Shown here one piece after another: positions 17,618 to 30,119 of a stretch of 64,000 nt of DNA (positions are counted from its first letter, which is position 1; every line of letters starts with the position of its first letter). Made by a program: the position numbers and the translations under genes. Source of the DNA: Gordonia phthalatica (GTDB taxonomy: Bacteria; Actinomycetota; Actinomycetes; Mycobacteriales; Mycobacteriaceae); contig NZ_CP011853.1 in assembly GCF_001305675.1 (NCBI RefSeq), positions 2,480,001-2,544,000 on the forward strand, in the 5' to 3' direction. The notes under the pieces are model-generated. The model saw only the letters and a list, made by a program, of their open reading frames with translations, had not been told where the DNA came from and did no database searches.

Positions 17618-19399
17618 CTAACGCAGGGCCGAAAGACCGAGTTCGGTGAGCGCCTCGGCGGAGGCGTCGTCCTCCGCTGCGATCTTCAGATCGAACTCGC
17701 CGACGTCCGCCGTCCACACGGCGTTCGCCAGGGCGGCCGCGAGACCCGCGACGGTTCCCGCGCCCCGAGAGCTGACGGAGACGTGCTGCGTATTGACTTC
17801 CACGTACCACTCCGGGCGCGGCCCGATCACCGACTGCGTCGCCGGATCGTCGAGCGCTCCGAGGCCTGCGGCGACATAGGTGGGACGCTGCTCCGGGCGT
17901 GCGGCGAGCAGTTCGACACCGGTCGTCACTCCGCCGAGGACCAGGAGACTGTCGATTCCAGCGGTGTGGGCGCCTTCGATGTCGGTGTCCAGCCGGTCGC
18001 CGATCATCAACGGGCGCTGCGCATTCGAACGACTGAGGGCCGACTCCATGATCGGTGCCGCAGGTTTGCCCGCGACAGTCGGTGCGACGCCGGTCGCCGT
18101 CGCGACCGCGGCGACCATCGAGCCGTTGCCGACGAGAAGCCCTCGTTCGGTGGGGAGCGTGGTGTCCACGTTGGTGGCGATCCAGATCGCCCCCTGCCGA
18201 ATGGCCAGGGCCGCCTCCGACAGTTGCGCCCAGCCGGTGTCAGGCGAGTGCCCCTGCACCACCGCTGCGGGGTGGTCGTCCGCAGAGTCGACGACGGTCA
18301 TTCCTCGTTCTCGGACCTCAGCCCGAAGTGCGTCCGCACCGACGACGAGCACCTTGGAGCCCGCCTCCAGGCGCTCGACGAGGAGATCGGCACCGACCTG
18401 GGCACTGGTCACGACTTGCGATTCGGTGGCGGGGAATCCGAAGCCGTCCAGATGCGCGCAGACCTCAGCGGGCGTTCGACTGGCGTTGTTGGTGACGAAG
18501 AGTGCGGCGCCGTCGGCCGCTGCGACTGCCTCGACGGCGCCCGGTACCACCTTGCTGCCGGTGTAGAGGGTGCCATCGAGATCCAGGAGGAGGACGTCGT
18601 ACAGGTCCCGCAGCGAGGCGTCAGCGTTCGACGCCGTCAATTCCGGAGACAGGCTCGCTTCACCGTCGAGGAGGTCCATCAGCCGGAACTCAGCATCGGT
18701 CTCGTCGTCCAGGTCCGCCGACGCTGCGTTCTGGAACCAGGCGATCGCGTCGGCTCGACGACCTGCTGCCTCGAGCGCAGACGCATACGCGAAGAACAGT
18801 CGTGCCGCCTCGGTTCCCGTGCGGCCGGGTGTCAGGTTCTGGCTCGTGAATGCGCGTACGGCGCCCGCTGCATCGCCGAGGTCGGTCAGTGCGCCGGCCT
18901 TCACGATGATCATCTCGAGGAGCGCATCTCCCGTGAGCTGCTGCCCTTCGGGGCTGTCTGCGATGTCCACGGCACGCTGCGGTTGTCCCAGTCCGCGTTC
19001 ACTGTCGGCGATCAGCGGGAGCAGGGCTTCGCTGCCGCTCATCCGACGTGCTGCACGCAGCTCGGTGACGGCTTCCTGCCATTCCCCGACCGAGTACGCC
19101 ACGATGCCCGCCGTCTCACGGACCACACCGATGCGGGCTGCTCGTGCGCGGGCCGCGCGCGCGTGCGCCAGAGCCAGTTCGGGATCGTCCTCGAGGAGGT
19201 CGGATGCCATGACGAGATGCCGTGCCACGCGGTCCGCGGTCTGCTTGTCCAGGGCCTGCAGATCGCGGCGGACTTCAGGGTCGAGGTCGGACGCCTTCAC
19301 ATCCTCCGGGATCCGCGGCTCACTCGGATCGTGCCGATCCGCCGGCCGACGACCATTCCTTTTACCGCCCGAATTCCGGCCGTTCCCTGTACCGCTCAT
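17618..19399 (-). CDS. TPR-like domain fused to HAD-IIA phosphatase
   Basis: A 593-aa protein with two parts. Residues 1-250 are helical and TPR-like (repeated Ala-rich helices with KAGALTDLGDAAGAVRAF), after a basic Gly/Asn/Arg leader. Residues 260-593 are a HAD-superfamily IIA phosphatase of the NagD type: LLLDLDGTLYTG is motif I, FVTNNASRTPAEV motif II, and MIGDRLDTDIEGA motif IV. In M. tuberculosis these two parts are separate genes (Rv1691 and Rv1692), so this is a fusion. The Rv1692 type is reported to act on glycerol phosphate, but I infer only a small phosphoester substrate. Confidence 0.9.
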   Translation of the reverse strand: MSGTGNGRNSGGKRNGRRPADRHDPSEPRIPEDVKASDLDPEVRRDLQALDKQTADRVARHLVMASDLLEDDPELALAHARAARARAARIGVVRETAGIVAYSVGEWQEAVTELRAARRMSGSEALLPLIADSERGLGQPQRAVDIADSPEGQQLTGDALLEMIIVKAGALTDLGDAAGAVRAFTSQNLTPGRTGTEAARLFFAYASALEAAGRRADAIAWFQNAASADLDDETDAEFRLMDLLDGEASLSPELTASNADASLRDLYDVLLLDLDGTLYTGSKVVPGAVEAVAAADGAALFVTNNASRTPAEVCAHLDGFGFPATESQVVTSAQVGADLLVERLEAGSKVLVVGADALRAEVRERGMTVVDSADDHPAAVVQGHSPDTGWAQLSEAALAIRQGAIWIATNVDTTLPTERGLLVGNGSMVAAVATATGVAPTVAGKPAAPIMESALSRSNAQRPLMIGDRLDTDIEGAHTAGIDSLLVLGGVTTGVELLAARPEQRPTYVAAGLGALDDPATQSVIGPRPEWYVEVNTQHVSVSSRGAGTVAGLAAALANAVWTADVGEFDLKIAAEDDASAEALTELGLSALR

Positions 19400-19407
19400 A
19401 ACCTTCT

Positions 19408-19437
19408 AATCTATTCGTTGACGTGCTGACTTACCAA
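19408..19437 (-). promoter_or_regulatory. promoter of the TPR-HAD/tlyA operon
   Basis: On the minus strand TTGGTA (19437-19432) and TAGATT (19413-19408) are 18 bp apart. The sequence AGAAGG and the ATG at 19399 follow. This is a good SigA-type promoter, placed immediately beyond the rrn terminator. Confidence 0.65.
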
Positions 19438-19460
19438 TTGGACAGTCGCGCCGCTACATA

Positions 19461-19542
19461 GGTTGGTCGAGACCGCCGCTACCCAGGGTGGTCGAGTTCG
19501 CCGACGCGAACGTAGTGAGCGACGTCGAGTATCGAGACCGCC
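19461..19542. repeat. REP-like dispersed repeat (GGTGGTCGAG class)
   Basis: GGTTGGTCGAGACC is followed by GGTGGTCGAGTTCG, a spacer with GCGAACGTAGTGAGCGACG, and TATCGAGACC. The GGTNGTCGAG...AGTGAGC...ATCGAGACC pattern is a dispersed intergenic repeat known from Gordonia, Rhodococcus and relatives. A related piece is at 31650-31670. It lies between the rrn terminator and the next promoter. Confidence 0.55.
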
Positions 19543-19574
19543 GCACGCAGGGACGCAACCACACCCCGAACATG

Positions 19575-19614
19575 AGGAAAGCCCCTGACCAACGTCGTGG
19601 TCAGGGGCTTTCCT
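19575..19614 (-). terminator. rRNA operon terminator
   Basis: A perfect 17-bp inverted repeat (19575-19591 and 19598-19614) with loop ACGTCG begins 7 bases beyond the 3' end of 5S rRNA. Confidence 0.9.
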
Positions 19615-19621
19615 GAAATTG

Positions 19622-19740
19622 TGTTCGGCGGTGTCCTACTCTCCCACACCCATTACAGTGCAGTACCATCGGCGCAGGTGGGCTTAGCTTCCGGGTTCGG
19701 AATGGGACCGGGCGTTTCCCCACCGCTATAGCCGCCGTAA
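19622..19740 (-). rRNA. rrf: 5S ribosomal RNA
   Basis: The minus strand reads TTACGGCGGCTATAGCGG to CACCGCCGAACA. The terminal stem pairs, and the conserved loop CCCATTCCGAACCCGGAAG is present. It is 119 nt and actinobacterial in type. Last gene of the rRNA operon. Confidence 0.95.
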
Positions 19741-19784
19741 CTCTATGAAACTATCCACCCAACCCCACACGGGGGTTGGTGTGT

Positions 19785-19810
19785 TGTTTCAGAAGTACAT
19801 AGTGGATGCG
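19785..19810 (-). other. 3' arm of the 23S rRNA processing stem
   Basis: This 26-base segment downstream of 23S is complementary to 23186-23211 upstream of 23S at all but two positions, one of which is a G-U pair in RNA. The two arms would close a long helix enclosing the whole 23S gene, the usual RNase III processing substrate. Confidence 0.75.
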
Positions 19811-19875
19811 CGAACCTATGATTGTGCGTCGTCAACTCCGACTCACCAATCCTTGAAAAATGGTGGTGAGTGTTG

Positions 19876-24909
<5,034 letters not shown>

Positions 24910-25105
24910 AAAATGCAGAAACAAAAGTTTCAACACAAAGCCAGAAAAATAGAACCTGACCAAACAGACATCTGTAGTTATAACGTCGATCTCCCCGTCT
25001 CCGAGGCGACCTTTCCAACCTACCAGGCCGGAACAATCCCCGCAAACCGCACCGCTCCGAACCTCCGTGAAGAAAAACAGGAACTCCGCGATGTGCAGGA
25101 CCGCT

Positions 25106-25135
25106 ACTCTACCCGGCCGACCGGAACGAGTGCAA
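25106..25135 (-). promoter_or_regulatory. rRNA operon promoter
   Basis: On the minus strand TTGCAC (25135-25130) and TAGAGT (25111-25106) are separated by 18 bp. This gives a transcription start near 25099, about 190 bases before 16S rRNA. It is the best SigA match in the interval. Confidence 0.75.
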
Positions 25136-25174
25136 CTCGCCGCCGTGACCGGGCTTTTCACCGCCAGCGCCTGT

Positions 25175-25237
25175 CGCGCTGACCTGGAATAACCTACACA
25201 CTCTTTTCGATGAGTGCCAAATCGCCAGGTCAGCGCG
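25175..25237. repeat. 13-bp inverted repeat between tyrS and the rrn promoter
   Basis: CGCGCTGACCTGG (25175-25187) and its exact complement (25225-25237) enclose 37 bases. The right arm starts 14 bases beyond the tyrS stop on the minus strand, so it may be the tyrS terminator. It also lies about 40-100 bases upstream of the rrn -35 box. The long loop contains a minor 5-bp stem (CACTC/GAGTG). Confidence 0.65.
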
Positions 25238-25250
25238 CTAGACGAGTGCT

Positions 25251-26534
25251 TCAGGAACCGATCTTGGCGCCGGCGAAGGTCTTCTTACCCCGTCGGAGCA
25301 CCAGCCAGCGGCCGAACAGCAGGTCGTCGGCGGCCGGCTTCCAGTCGGCGTCGGTGACCTTGACGTTGTTGACGTAGGCACCGCCTTCGTCGACCGCGCG
25401 GCGCGCGGCCTTGTTGCTGTCCGCGAGGCCGGACTGAACCAGGAGTTCCACGATGGTCGGTTCGGCACCGGCGGAGAACTCGGCGATGCCGGTCTCCCCC
25501 AACGCGGCGGCGAGCGTCGCCTCGTCGAGGTCGGCGAGTTCTGCTCGCCCGAACAGCGCCTTGCTCGCCAACTCGGCTGCTGCGGTCTGGTCGGCGCCGT
25601 GGATCAGCGTCGTGAGCTCCTGGGCGAGACGCTTCTGCGCCTCGCGGAGGAAGGGCTTCTCCTCGGTGATCTTCTCGAGTTCCTCGATCTCCTCCCTGCT
25701 GAGGAAGGTGAACCACTTGAGGAACTTGATGACGTCGGCGTCGGCCGTGTTCACGAAGTACTGGTACCAGGCGTACGGACTGGTGAGCTCCGGATCGAGC
25801 CACACGCTTCCACCGCCGGTGGACTTGCCGAACTTCTTTCCGTCGGCCGACGTCACGAGGGGAACGGTGAGCGCATGGGCGCTTCCGCCATCGACCTTGC
25901 GGATCAGATCCACGCCGCCGACGATGTTCCCCCACTGGTCGGAGCCACCGATCTGCAGGATGCAGCCGTACTTCCGGTACAGCTGCAGGTAGTCGTTGGA
26001 CTGGAGCAGCAGGTAGCTGAACTCGGTGTAGCTGATGCCGTCGGACTCGAGTCGACGCTTCACCGTCTCGCGGGCCAGCATGACGTTGACCGAGAAGTGC
26101 TTGCCGATGTCCCGGAGGAATTCGATCGTCGAGAGCGACCCGGTCCAATCGTTGTTGTTGACCAGGACGGCACCGTTGGCGGAGTCGTCGATCGTGACGA
26201 ATCGCTGGAGCTGGCCGACGATCGTGTCGGCCCAACCGGCGACGGTGTCCGCGGAGTTCATGGTCCGCTCCCCCACGTCGCGGGGGTCGCCGATGAGGCC
26301 GGTGGCACCTCCGGCCAGGACGACGGGGCGGTGCCCGGCGAGTTGGAACCGGCGCAGCGTCAGCAACGGCACCAGGTGACCGGCGTGCAGGCTCGACGCG
26401 GTCGGGTCGAATCCCGCGTACAGCGAGATCGGCTCGTCGAGAGCCTTCCTCAGTGCGTCTTCGTCGGTGGTCTGGCCGATCAGGCCGCGCCAGATGAGGT
26501 CGTCGAGGATGTTCTGGTCCACGGGTGGATTCAC
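25251..26534 (-). CDS. tyrS: tyrosyl-tRNA synthetase
   Basis: Class I synthetase charging tRNA-Tyr. The Rossmann domain has GFDPTASSLHAGHLVPL (HAGH for HIGH), tyrosine-binding residues in LLQSNDYLQLYRKYG and QIGGSDQWGN, and KFGKS as the KMSKS loop. The S4-like RNA-binding domain is at the C-terminus. The product is 427 aa. The GTG start at 26534 overlaps the stop of the Trm112-like gene. Confidence 0.97.
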   Translation of the reverse strand: MNPPVDQNILDDLIWRGLIGQTTDEDALRKALDEPISLYAGFDPTASSLHAGHLVPLLTLRRFQLAGHRPVVLAGGATGLIGDPRDVGERTMNSADTVAGWADTIVGQLQRFVTIDDSANGAVLVNNNDWTGSLSTIEFLRDIGKHFSVNVMLARETVKRRLESDGISYTEFSYLLLQSNDYLQLYRKYGCILQIGGSDQWGNIVGGVDLIRKVDGGSAHALTVPLVTSADGKKFGKSTGGGSVWLDPELTSPYAWYQYFVNTADADVIKFLKWFTFLSREEIEELEKITEEKPFLREAQKRLAQELTTLIHGADQTAAAELASKALFGRAELADLDEATLAAALGETGIAEFSAGAEPTIVELLVQSGLADSNKAARRAVDEGGAYVNNVKVTDADWKPAADDLLFGRWLVLRRGKKTFAGAKIGS

Positions 26535-26749
26535 GCTTCCTTCGCGGTGAAGCGCTCGTGCTCTTCGTCGGACACCGAGCGCGCATTGTCGATCAGCATG
26601 TTCGGGATGCCCTTGTCGTCGATGGCATAGGCGACCCGGAGACGCGGGTTATACAGCTCGTCTCCCGCATTGATCAGTTCACCCAGATCCTGGGGGCACA
26701 CCAACCGGTCTCTCATCACCGGATTCATGCCCTCGGCACGTGTCGCCAT
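26531..26749 (-). CDS. Trm112-family small protein
   Basis: A 72-aa protein with RLVCPQDLGEL, LYNPRLRVAYAID and GIPNML, the pattern of the Trm112/YcaR family. In eukaryotes and some bacteria Trm112 activates methyltransferases, and its bacterial role here is uncertain. The ATG at 26749 follows GTGGGAG. It overlaps tyrS as GTGA. A Trm112-like gene (Rv1684 region) occupies the equivalent place in M. tuberculosis. Confidence 0.85.
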   Translation of the reverse strand: MATRAEGMNPVMRDRLVCPQDLGELINAGDELYNPRLRVAYAIDDKGIPNMLIDNARSVSDEEHERFTAKEA

Positions 26750-26818
26750 CGGCTCCCACTCGTTTCGTCGATCAAGTCGCACGCCGCGGTCGGCGGCGAC
26801 ATCCTGTCGGCTCTCAGG

Positions 26819-29818
26819 CTACTCGGAGACGGACGTCTCCTCGTCGGCGGCGACACCGGTCGGCGAGCTCCAGTCGATAGCCGCGGCGGCGGTCGCCGTG
26901 TAGCGCCGGTAGCGGCCCTCTGCGTCGCGGTACCAGATCTTGGATCCCGGCTTGGGCATGCCGCGAGCGGCGATCTTGCTGGTCATCATGCGGAACGACT
27001 CCGACAGCGGAATGGAGTCCGCGATCCACACCAGGTGCGGACGCTGCTCGGCCGGGAGTTCACCCAGGCCGACACGGATCTGGGTCGGAGTGAGCGAGGT
27101 GACGCCCTCGCGGAGTTCCACGACGGCGACCGCGATCTGGCTGCCGGGCTCGCCCACCCCGTACACGCCGGCGAGTTTGATGTCGGAGACCATCGACAGC
27201 GCCTGCTGGATCGGCACCTGGTAGATCGGTCCGGCGGCGCTCTGGATGACGCCGGCCGCGGATCCCATGTACCAGAGGTCGCCGTCGGCATCGGCGCGGA
27301 ACAGGCTGCCGCCGACCTCCCAGCGGTCGTGCGGGCGGAACACGTCGCGCAACACCAGCCCGGAGGCCTCGAACCGCTGCCCCGCATGGGAGACGAGCAT
27401 GCCGACCTCGCGCGGCCCGGCTTCGCGGATGAAGCCGGTGTCGCGGTCGATCTCCATGCGGCCGGTCATCGGGTCGTACGCGGCGACGCGCACCGGGTTG
27501 GTCTCCGGCAGGGCGCGGCCCATCGAGCCGATCTTGTTGTCGTCGACGTTGGCGAGGATCGCAGATCCGTCCGCGGTGGCGAAGAATTCGAGGACGCGAG
27601 CGTTCGGCAGGGTCTCGCGAATCCGGGTCCACTGGCCCGAGGACATTCCCGAGCCCATGAACAGACGGACGGTGCCGAGTTGACTCGCGTCGAACTCGGG
27701 CGCGTCCATGATCTCGGCGAGCATGTTCCAGGTGTACGAGACCACGGTGACGCCGTACCGGCGGATCTCGCGGGAGAAGCGAGCCGGGTCGACCCCGGTC
27801 GAGAGCGCGATGCGCGACCGTCCGGCCGCGGTGGCGCCGAGGGTGGTGAGCAAGCCGGAGGCGTGGTGCAGCGGGGGCAAGCAGTACACGGTGTCCCGGT
27901 TGCTCAGGCCTGCGGCCGCGGCCGCACCGAACGCAGACATGGCGAACCGGTGGTTGGTGATGGACCAGCGATTGATGCGCCCCTGGGTCTCGGTGAAGAC
28001 GACGAACGCGAGGTCGCCGGCCAAACCGGGATCCGGTCGGTACCACGCCGGCCGACGAACCAGGTTCGGGTCGATCTTCTCCATGTCGACGATGTGCTCG
28101 CCGTCGGCGCGTTCGATCACGCGGGCGTCGCCGCTGCCGCCGCCGAGGACCAGGACGCGACCGCAGGCGGCCGCCGCACGGTCCAGGTGATCCGGGTCGG
28201 CCACGATCACCCGGGTCTCGGCCATCGTCAGCATCTCGGGAAGCGAGTCGCTCGACGACATGAGCACCGCGACGGCGCCCAGCCGTGACAGCGCGGCGAT
28301 GGTCACGAGCGCCGACGGGCGCGGGTCCATCATCACGCCGACGTGGACGCCGGGTCGGATGCCGCTCTCGATGAGACCGAGGACCACGTTGTCGATGCGG
28401 GTGTTGACCTGGGTGTGGGTGAGGATCCGGTCCTCGAAGAGGAACAGTTCGTCGTGGGGTGTGCGCTTGGCGTTCTCGCTCATGAGCTTGCCCAGCGAGA
28501 CGCGGGTGGACGGCTGGATCTGCCCGAGGCGGAACAGCCTCGGAACGGTGCGCACGGATTCGGTGGCGACCGCCCAGGTGGTGCGCTGCAGGGAGTTGAC
28601 AGCCTCGACGAGTTCCTTCGAGACCGCGGTACCCGCACCGGCGACCTGCCCGACGCCGTAGGTGAGTCGGTTCGTCCAGCTGATGCCGGTTCCCGACTCG
28701 GTGCGGTCGGTCTTCATCGGCGCGATGTTCTCGGGCTCGTCGGCGTTGCCCTCGCGCCACTGAATCCACTCCCCGACCGTCGGCCAGGTGAGGCGGCCGG
28801 CGGTGGATCCGACGACCAGACCGAAGTGACCGACCGGCAGCGCCGACTCGTAGACCTCGGCCAGCGGCGCGGCGCGGACGATGCCGCGCACGGCGAGCGG
28901 CTGGCCGATGTCGTCGGTCTCGCCGACGAACGCCAGGACGGGGCAGGTGATCTCCGTCATCGAGACCACTTCGCCGTCGATGACGAAGCCGCCGGACATC
29001 ATGCGGTTGTGGACGACGAACTGGCGGAGCAGTTCGGCGACGGCGGGACCGGACCAGGCGACCCAGCCCTCCTGCTCGATGAAACGACGCTGATCCTCAC
29101 GGGGCAGCAGCGCGTCGCGATCGTGGAGTTTGCGGAGGAAGTCGATGCGGCTCTTGGCCGTCTTGACCGGGTCGGCGAGCTGGAATCCGGTGCGGGCCAG
29201 CCAACTCGGGATCCACAGCCGGTTGAAGACGTTGTCGGCGACGAACTCGGCGCCGGGGACGACGAGGTTCGCGGGCAGTCCGAGCGGAAGCGCGGCGAGG
29301 ACGTCGACCGGGCTGCCGAAGGTGACGACGCTGGCGAGGCCCTTGGACCGCCGATAGGCGGCGGTCTGGTACGCGAACATGCCGCCCTGCGAGTACCCGC
29401 CCAGGTGGACGTCGTGCCCGGTGACCGAGCGGACGAGGTCGATGACGCGGCTGATCGCGACGACGTGGTCGGTGAGGGTGCGCTCCATGCCACCCTCTTC
29501 GTGGTCGGGCGACCCGAAGTCGACGACCCACGGAATCACCCCGTGGCGGTGGAGCACCGAGACGGCGCCGTTCTGCTGGGTGACGTCGTAGACGTTCGCC
29601 GACACCATCATCGGCGGGATCAGCACGATGTTCGCGCAGCCGTCGCCCGGGTCGTCGGGGAAGTACCGGCGCAACCGGTACATCTTCTCGGTCTCGACGA
29701 CCTTGTACGGCGTGGGCTCGGTCCCGGTGTCGAGACCGCCCATCCGCAGGACCTCGAGTCCGTTCTGCGCCGTCGCAACAATCCGTCCGACCGCACCGCC
29801 GACGTCTGGCAAGCCCAT
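26819..29818 (-). CDS. Rv1683-like fused lipase/acyl-CoA synthetase
   Basis: A 999-aa two-domain protein, the same length I recall for M. tuberculosis Rv1683. Residues about 30-370 are an alpha/beta-hydrolase related to PhaC-type enzymes, with nucleophile motif GGYSQGG (Ser143 where PHA synthases have Cys) and a late GHFG. Residues about 450-980 resemble an AMP-forming acyl-CoA synthetase, but key motifs are degenerate: FTETQGRINR replaces the TSGTTGxPKG loop, FFATADG stands where YGxTE is expected, and no clear catalytic PxTxxGK lysine is seen. A role in turnover of stored or envelope lipids is inferred. The start at 29818 is preferred; GTG 29821 is adjacent. Confidence 0.85.
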   Translation of the reverse strand: MGLPDVGGAVGRIVATAQNGLEVLRMGGLDTGTEPTPYKVVETEKMYRLRRYFPDDPGDGCANIVLIPPMMVSANVYDVTQQNGAVSVLHRHGVIPWVVDFGSPDHEEGGMERTLTDHVVAISRVIDLVRSVTGHDVHLGGYSQGGMFAYQTAAYRRSKGLASVVTFGSPVDVLAALPLGLPANLVVPGAEFVADNVFNRLWIPSWLARTGFQLADPVKTAKSRIDFLRKLHDRDALLPREDQRRFIEQEGWVAWSGPAVAELLRQFVVHNRMMSGGFVIDGEVVSMTEITCPVLAFVGETDDIGQPLAVRGIVRAAPLAEVYESALPVGHFGLVVGSTAGRLTWPTVGEWIQWREGNADEPENIAPMKTDRTESGTGISWTNRLTYGVGQVAGAGTAVSKELVEAVNSLQRTTWAVATESVRTVPRLFRLGQIQPSTRVSLGKLMSENAKRTPHDELFLFEDRILTHTQVNTRIDNVVLGLIESGIRPGVHVGVMMDPRPSALVTIAALSRLGAVAVLMSSSDSLPEMLTMAETRVIVADPDHLDRAAAACGRVLVLGGGSGDARVIERADGEHIVDMEKIDPNLVRRPAWYRPDPGLAGDLAFVVFTETQGRINRWSITNHRFAMSAFGAAAAAGLSNRDTVYCLPPLHHASGLLTTLGATAAGRSRIALSTGVDPARFSREIRRYGVTVVSYTWNMLAEIMDAPEFDASQLGTVRLFMGSGMSSGQWTRIRETLPNARVLEFFATADGSAILANVDDNKIGSMGRALPETNPVRVAAYDPMTGRMEIDRDTGFIREAGPREVGMLVSHAGQRFEASGLVLRDVFRPHDRWEVGGSLFRADADGDLWYMGSAAGVIQSAAGPIYQVPIQQALSMVSDIKLAGVYGVGEPGSQIAVAVVELREGVTSLTPTQIRVGLGELPAEQRPHLVWIADSIPLSESFRMMTSKIAARGMPKPGSKIWYRDAEGRYRRYTATAAAAIDWSSPTGVAADEETSVSE

Positions 29819-30119
29819 CACCGTGGAATACTCCGTCCCGCTCAACCCCTGTGCGCGCCGACCGACATCCGATCCCCCACACGCACGCGTGCAGTTTACT
29901 AGAGCGTGTCTCCCATATCCCTTGCGAGGGATCGGCGGATCAGATGTGCGTCCGGCAAGGCGGAGGAGGGAGGCATAGCGGTAGCTATGTCGACCGACGA
30001 CAACGCGGCCGGGCGTGCATCTGGCCGTCGAGACCCGCAAAAGGATATGGGAGACACGCTCTAGTGGTTACACACAGTTGCGTCGAGTGGTGTCGCGAGA
30101 CACACCCGCGCTGGCGTCT
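29819..30119. other. intergenic region between argH and the lipase/synthetase gene
   Basis: About 300 bp. Over half is the palindromic element at 29898-30065. The rest holds the short leader of the lipase/synthetase gene. The frame of that gene is open through the element, but the family length and start argue that this is not translated. Confidence 0.7.
29898..30065. repeat. CTAG-bounded palindromic element, copy 1
   Basis: A 168-bp element with perfect 23-bp terminal inverted repeats (29898-29920 and 30043-30065, beginning ACTAGAGCGTG). Weaker complementarity continues inward. A central hairpin CATAGC-GGTA-GCTATG (29974-29989) lies in a 63-bp core (29954-30016) that is 60/63 identical to the core of the second element at 45158-45220. 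The outer arms of the two copies are otherwise unrelated. No open frame suggests a protein. It could be a non-autonomous mobile element or a structured RNA/terminator module. It lies between argH and the next gene. Confidence 0.85.

Larger units (their letters stand above)
24910..25250 (-). other. rrn leader and upstream region
   Basis: About 340 bp between tyrS and 16S rRNA. It holds the rrn promoter, a leader of about 190 bases, and a 13-bp inverted repeat next to the tyrS stop codon. The leader lacks a credible coding frame. A boxA-like antitermination signal is expected near 24920-24960, but I could not identify it convincingly. Confidence 0.7.

Noticed and set aside
25195..25220. CIRCE-like HrcA operator (CACTC...GAGTG) upstream of the rrn promoter
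   Set aside because: The spacer is 8 bases instead of 9, the outer TTAG/CTAA bases are poor, and no heat-shock gene follows.
29819..30040. 74-codon N-terminal extension of the lipase/acyl-CoA synthetase
   Set aside because: It passes through the palindromic element, and the 999-aa form equals the length of the known homologue.
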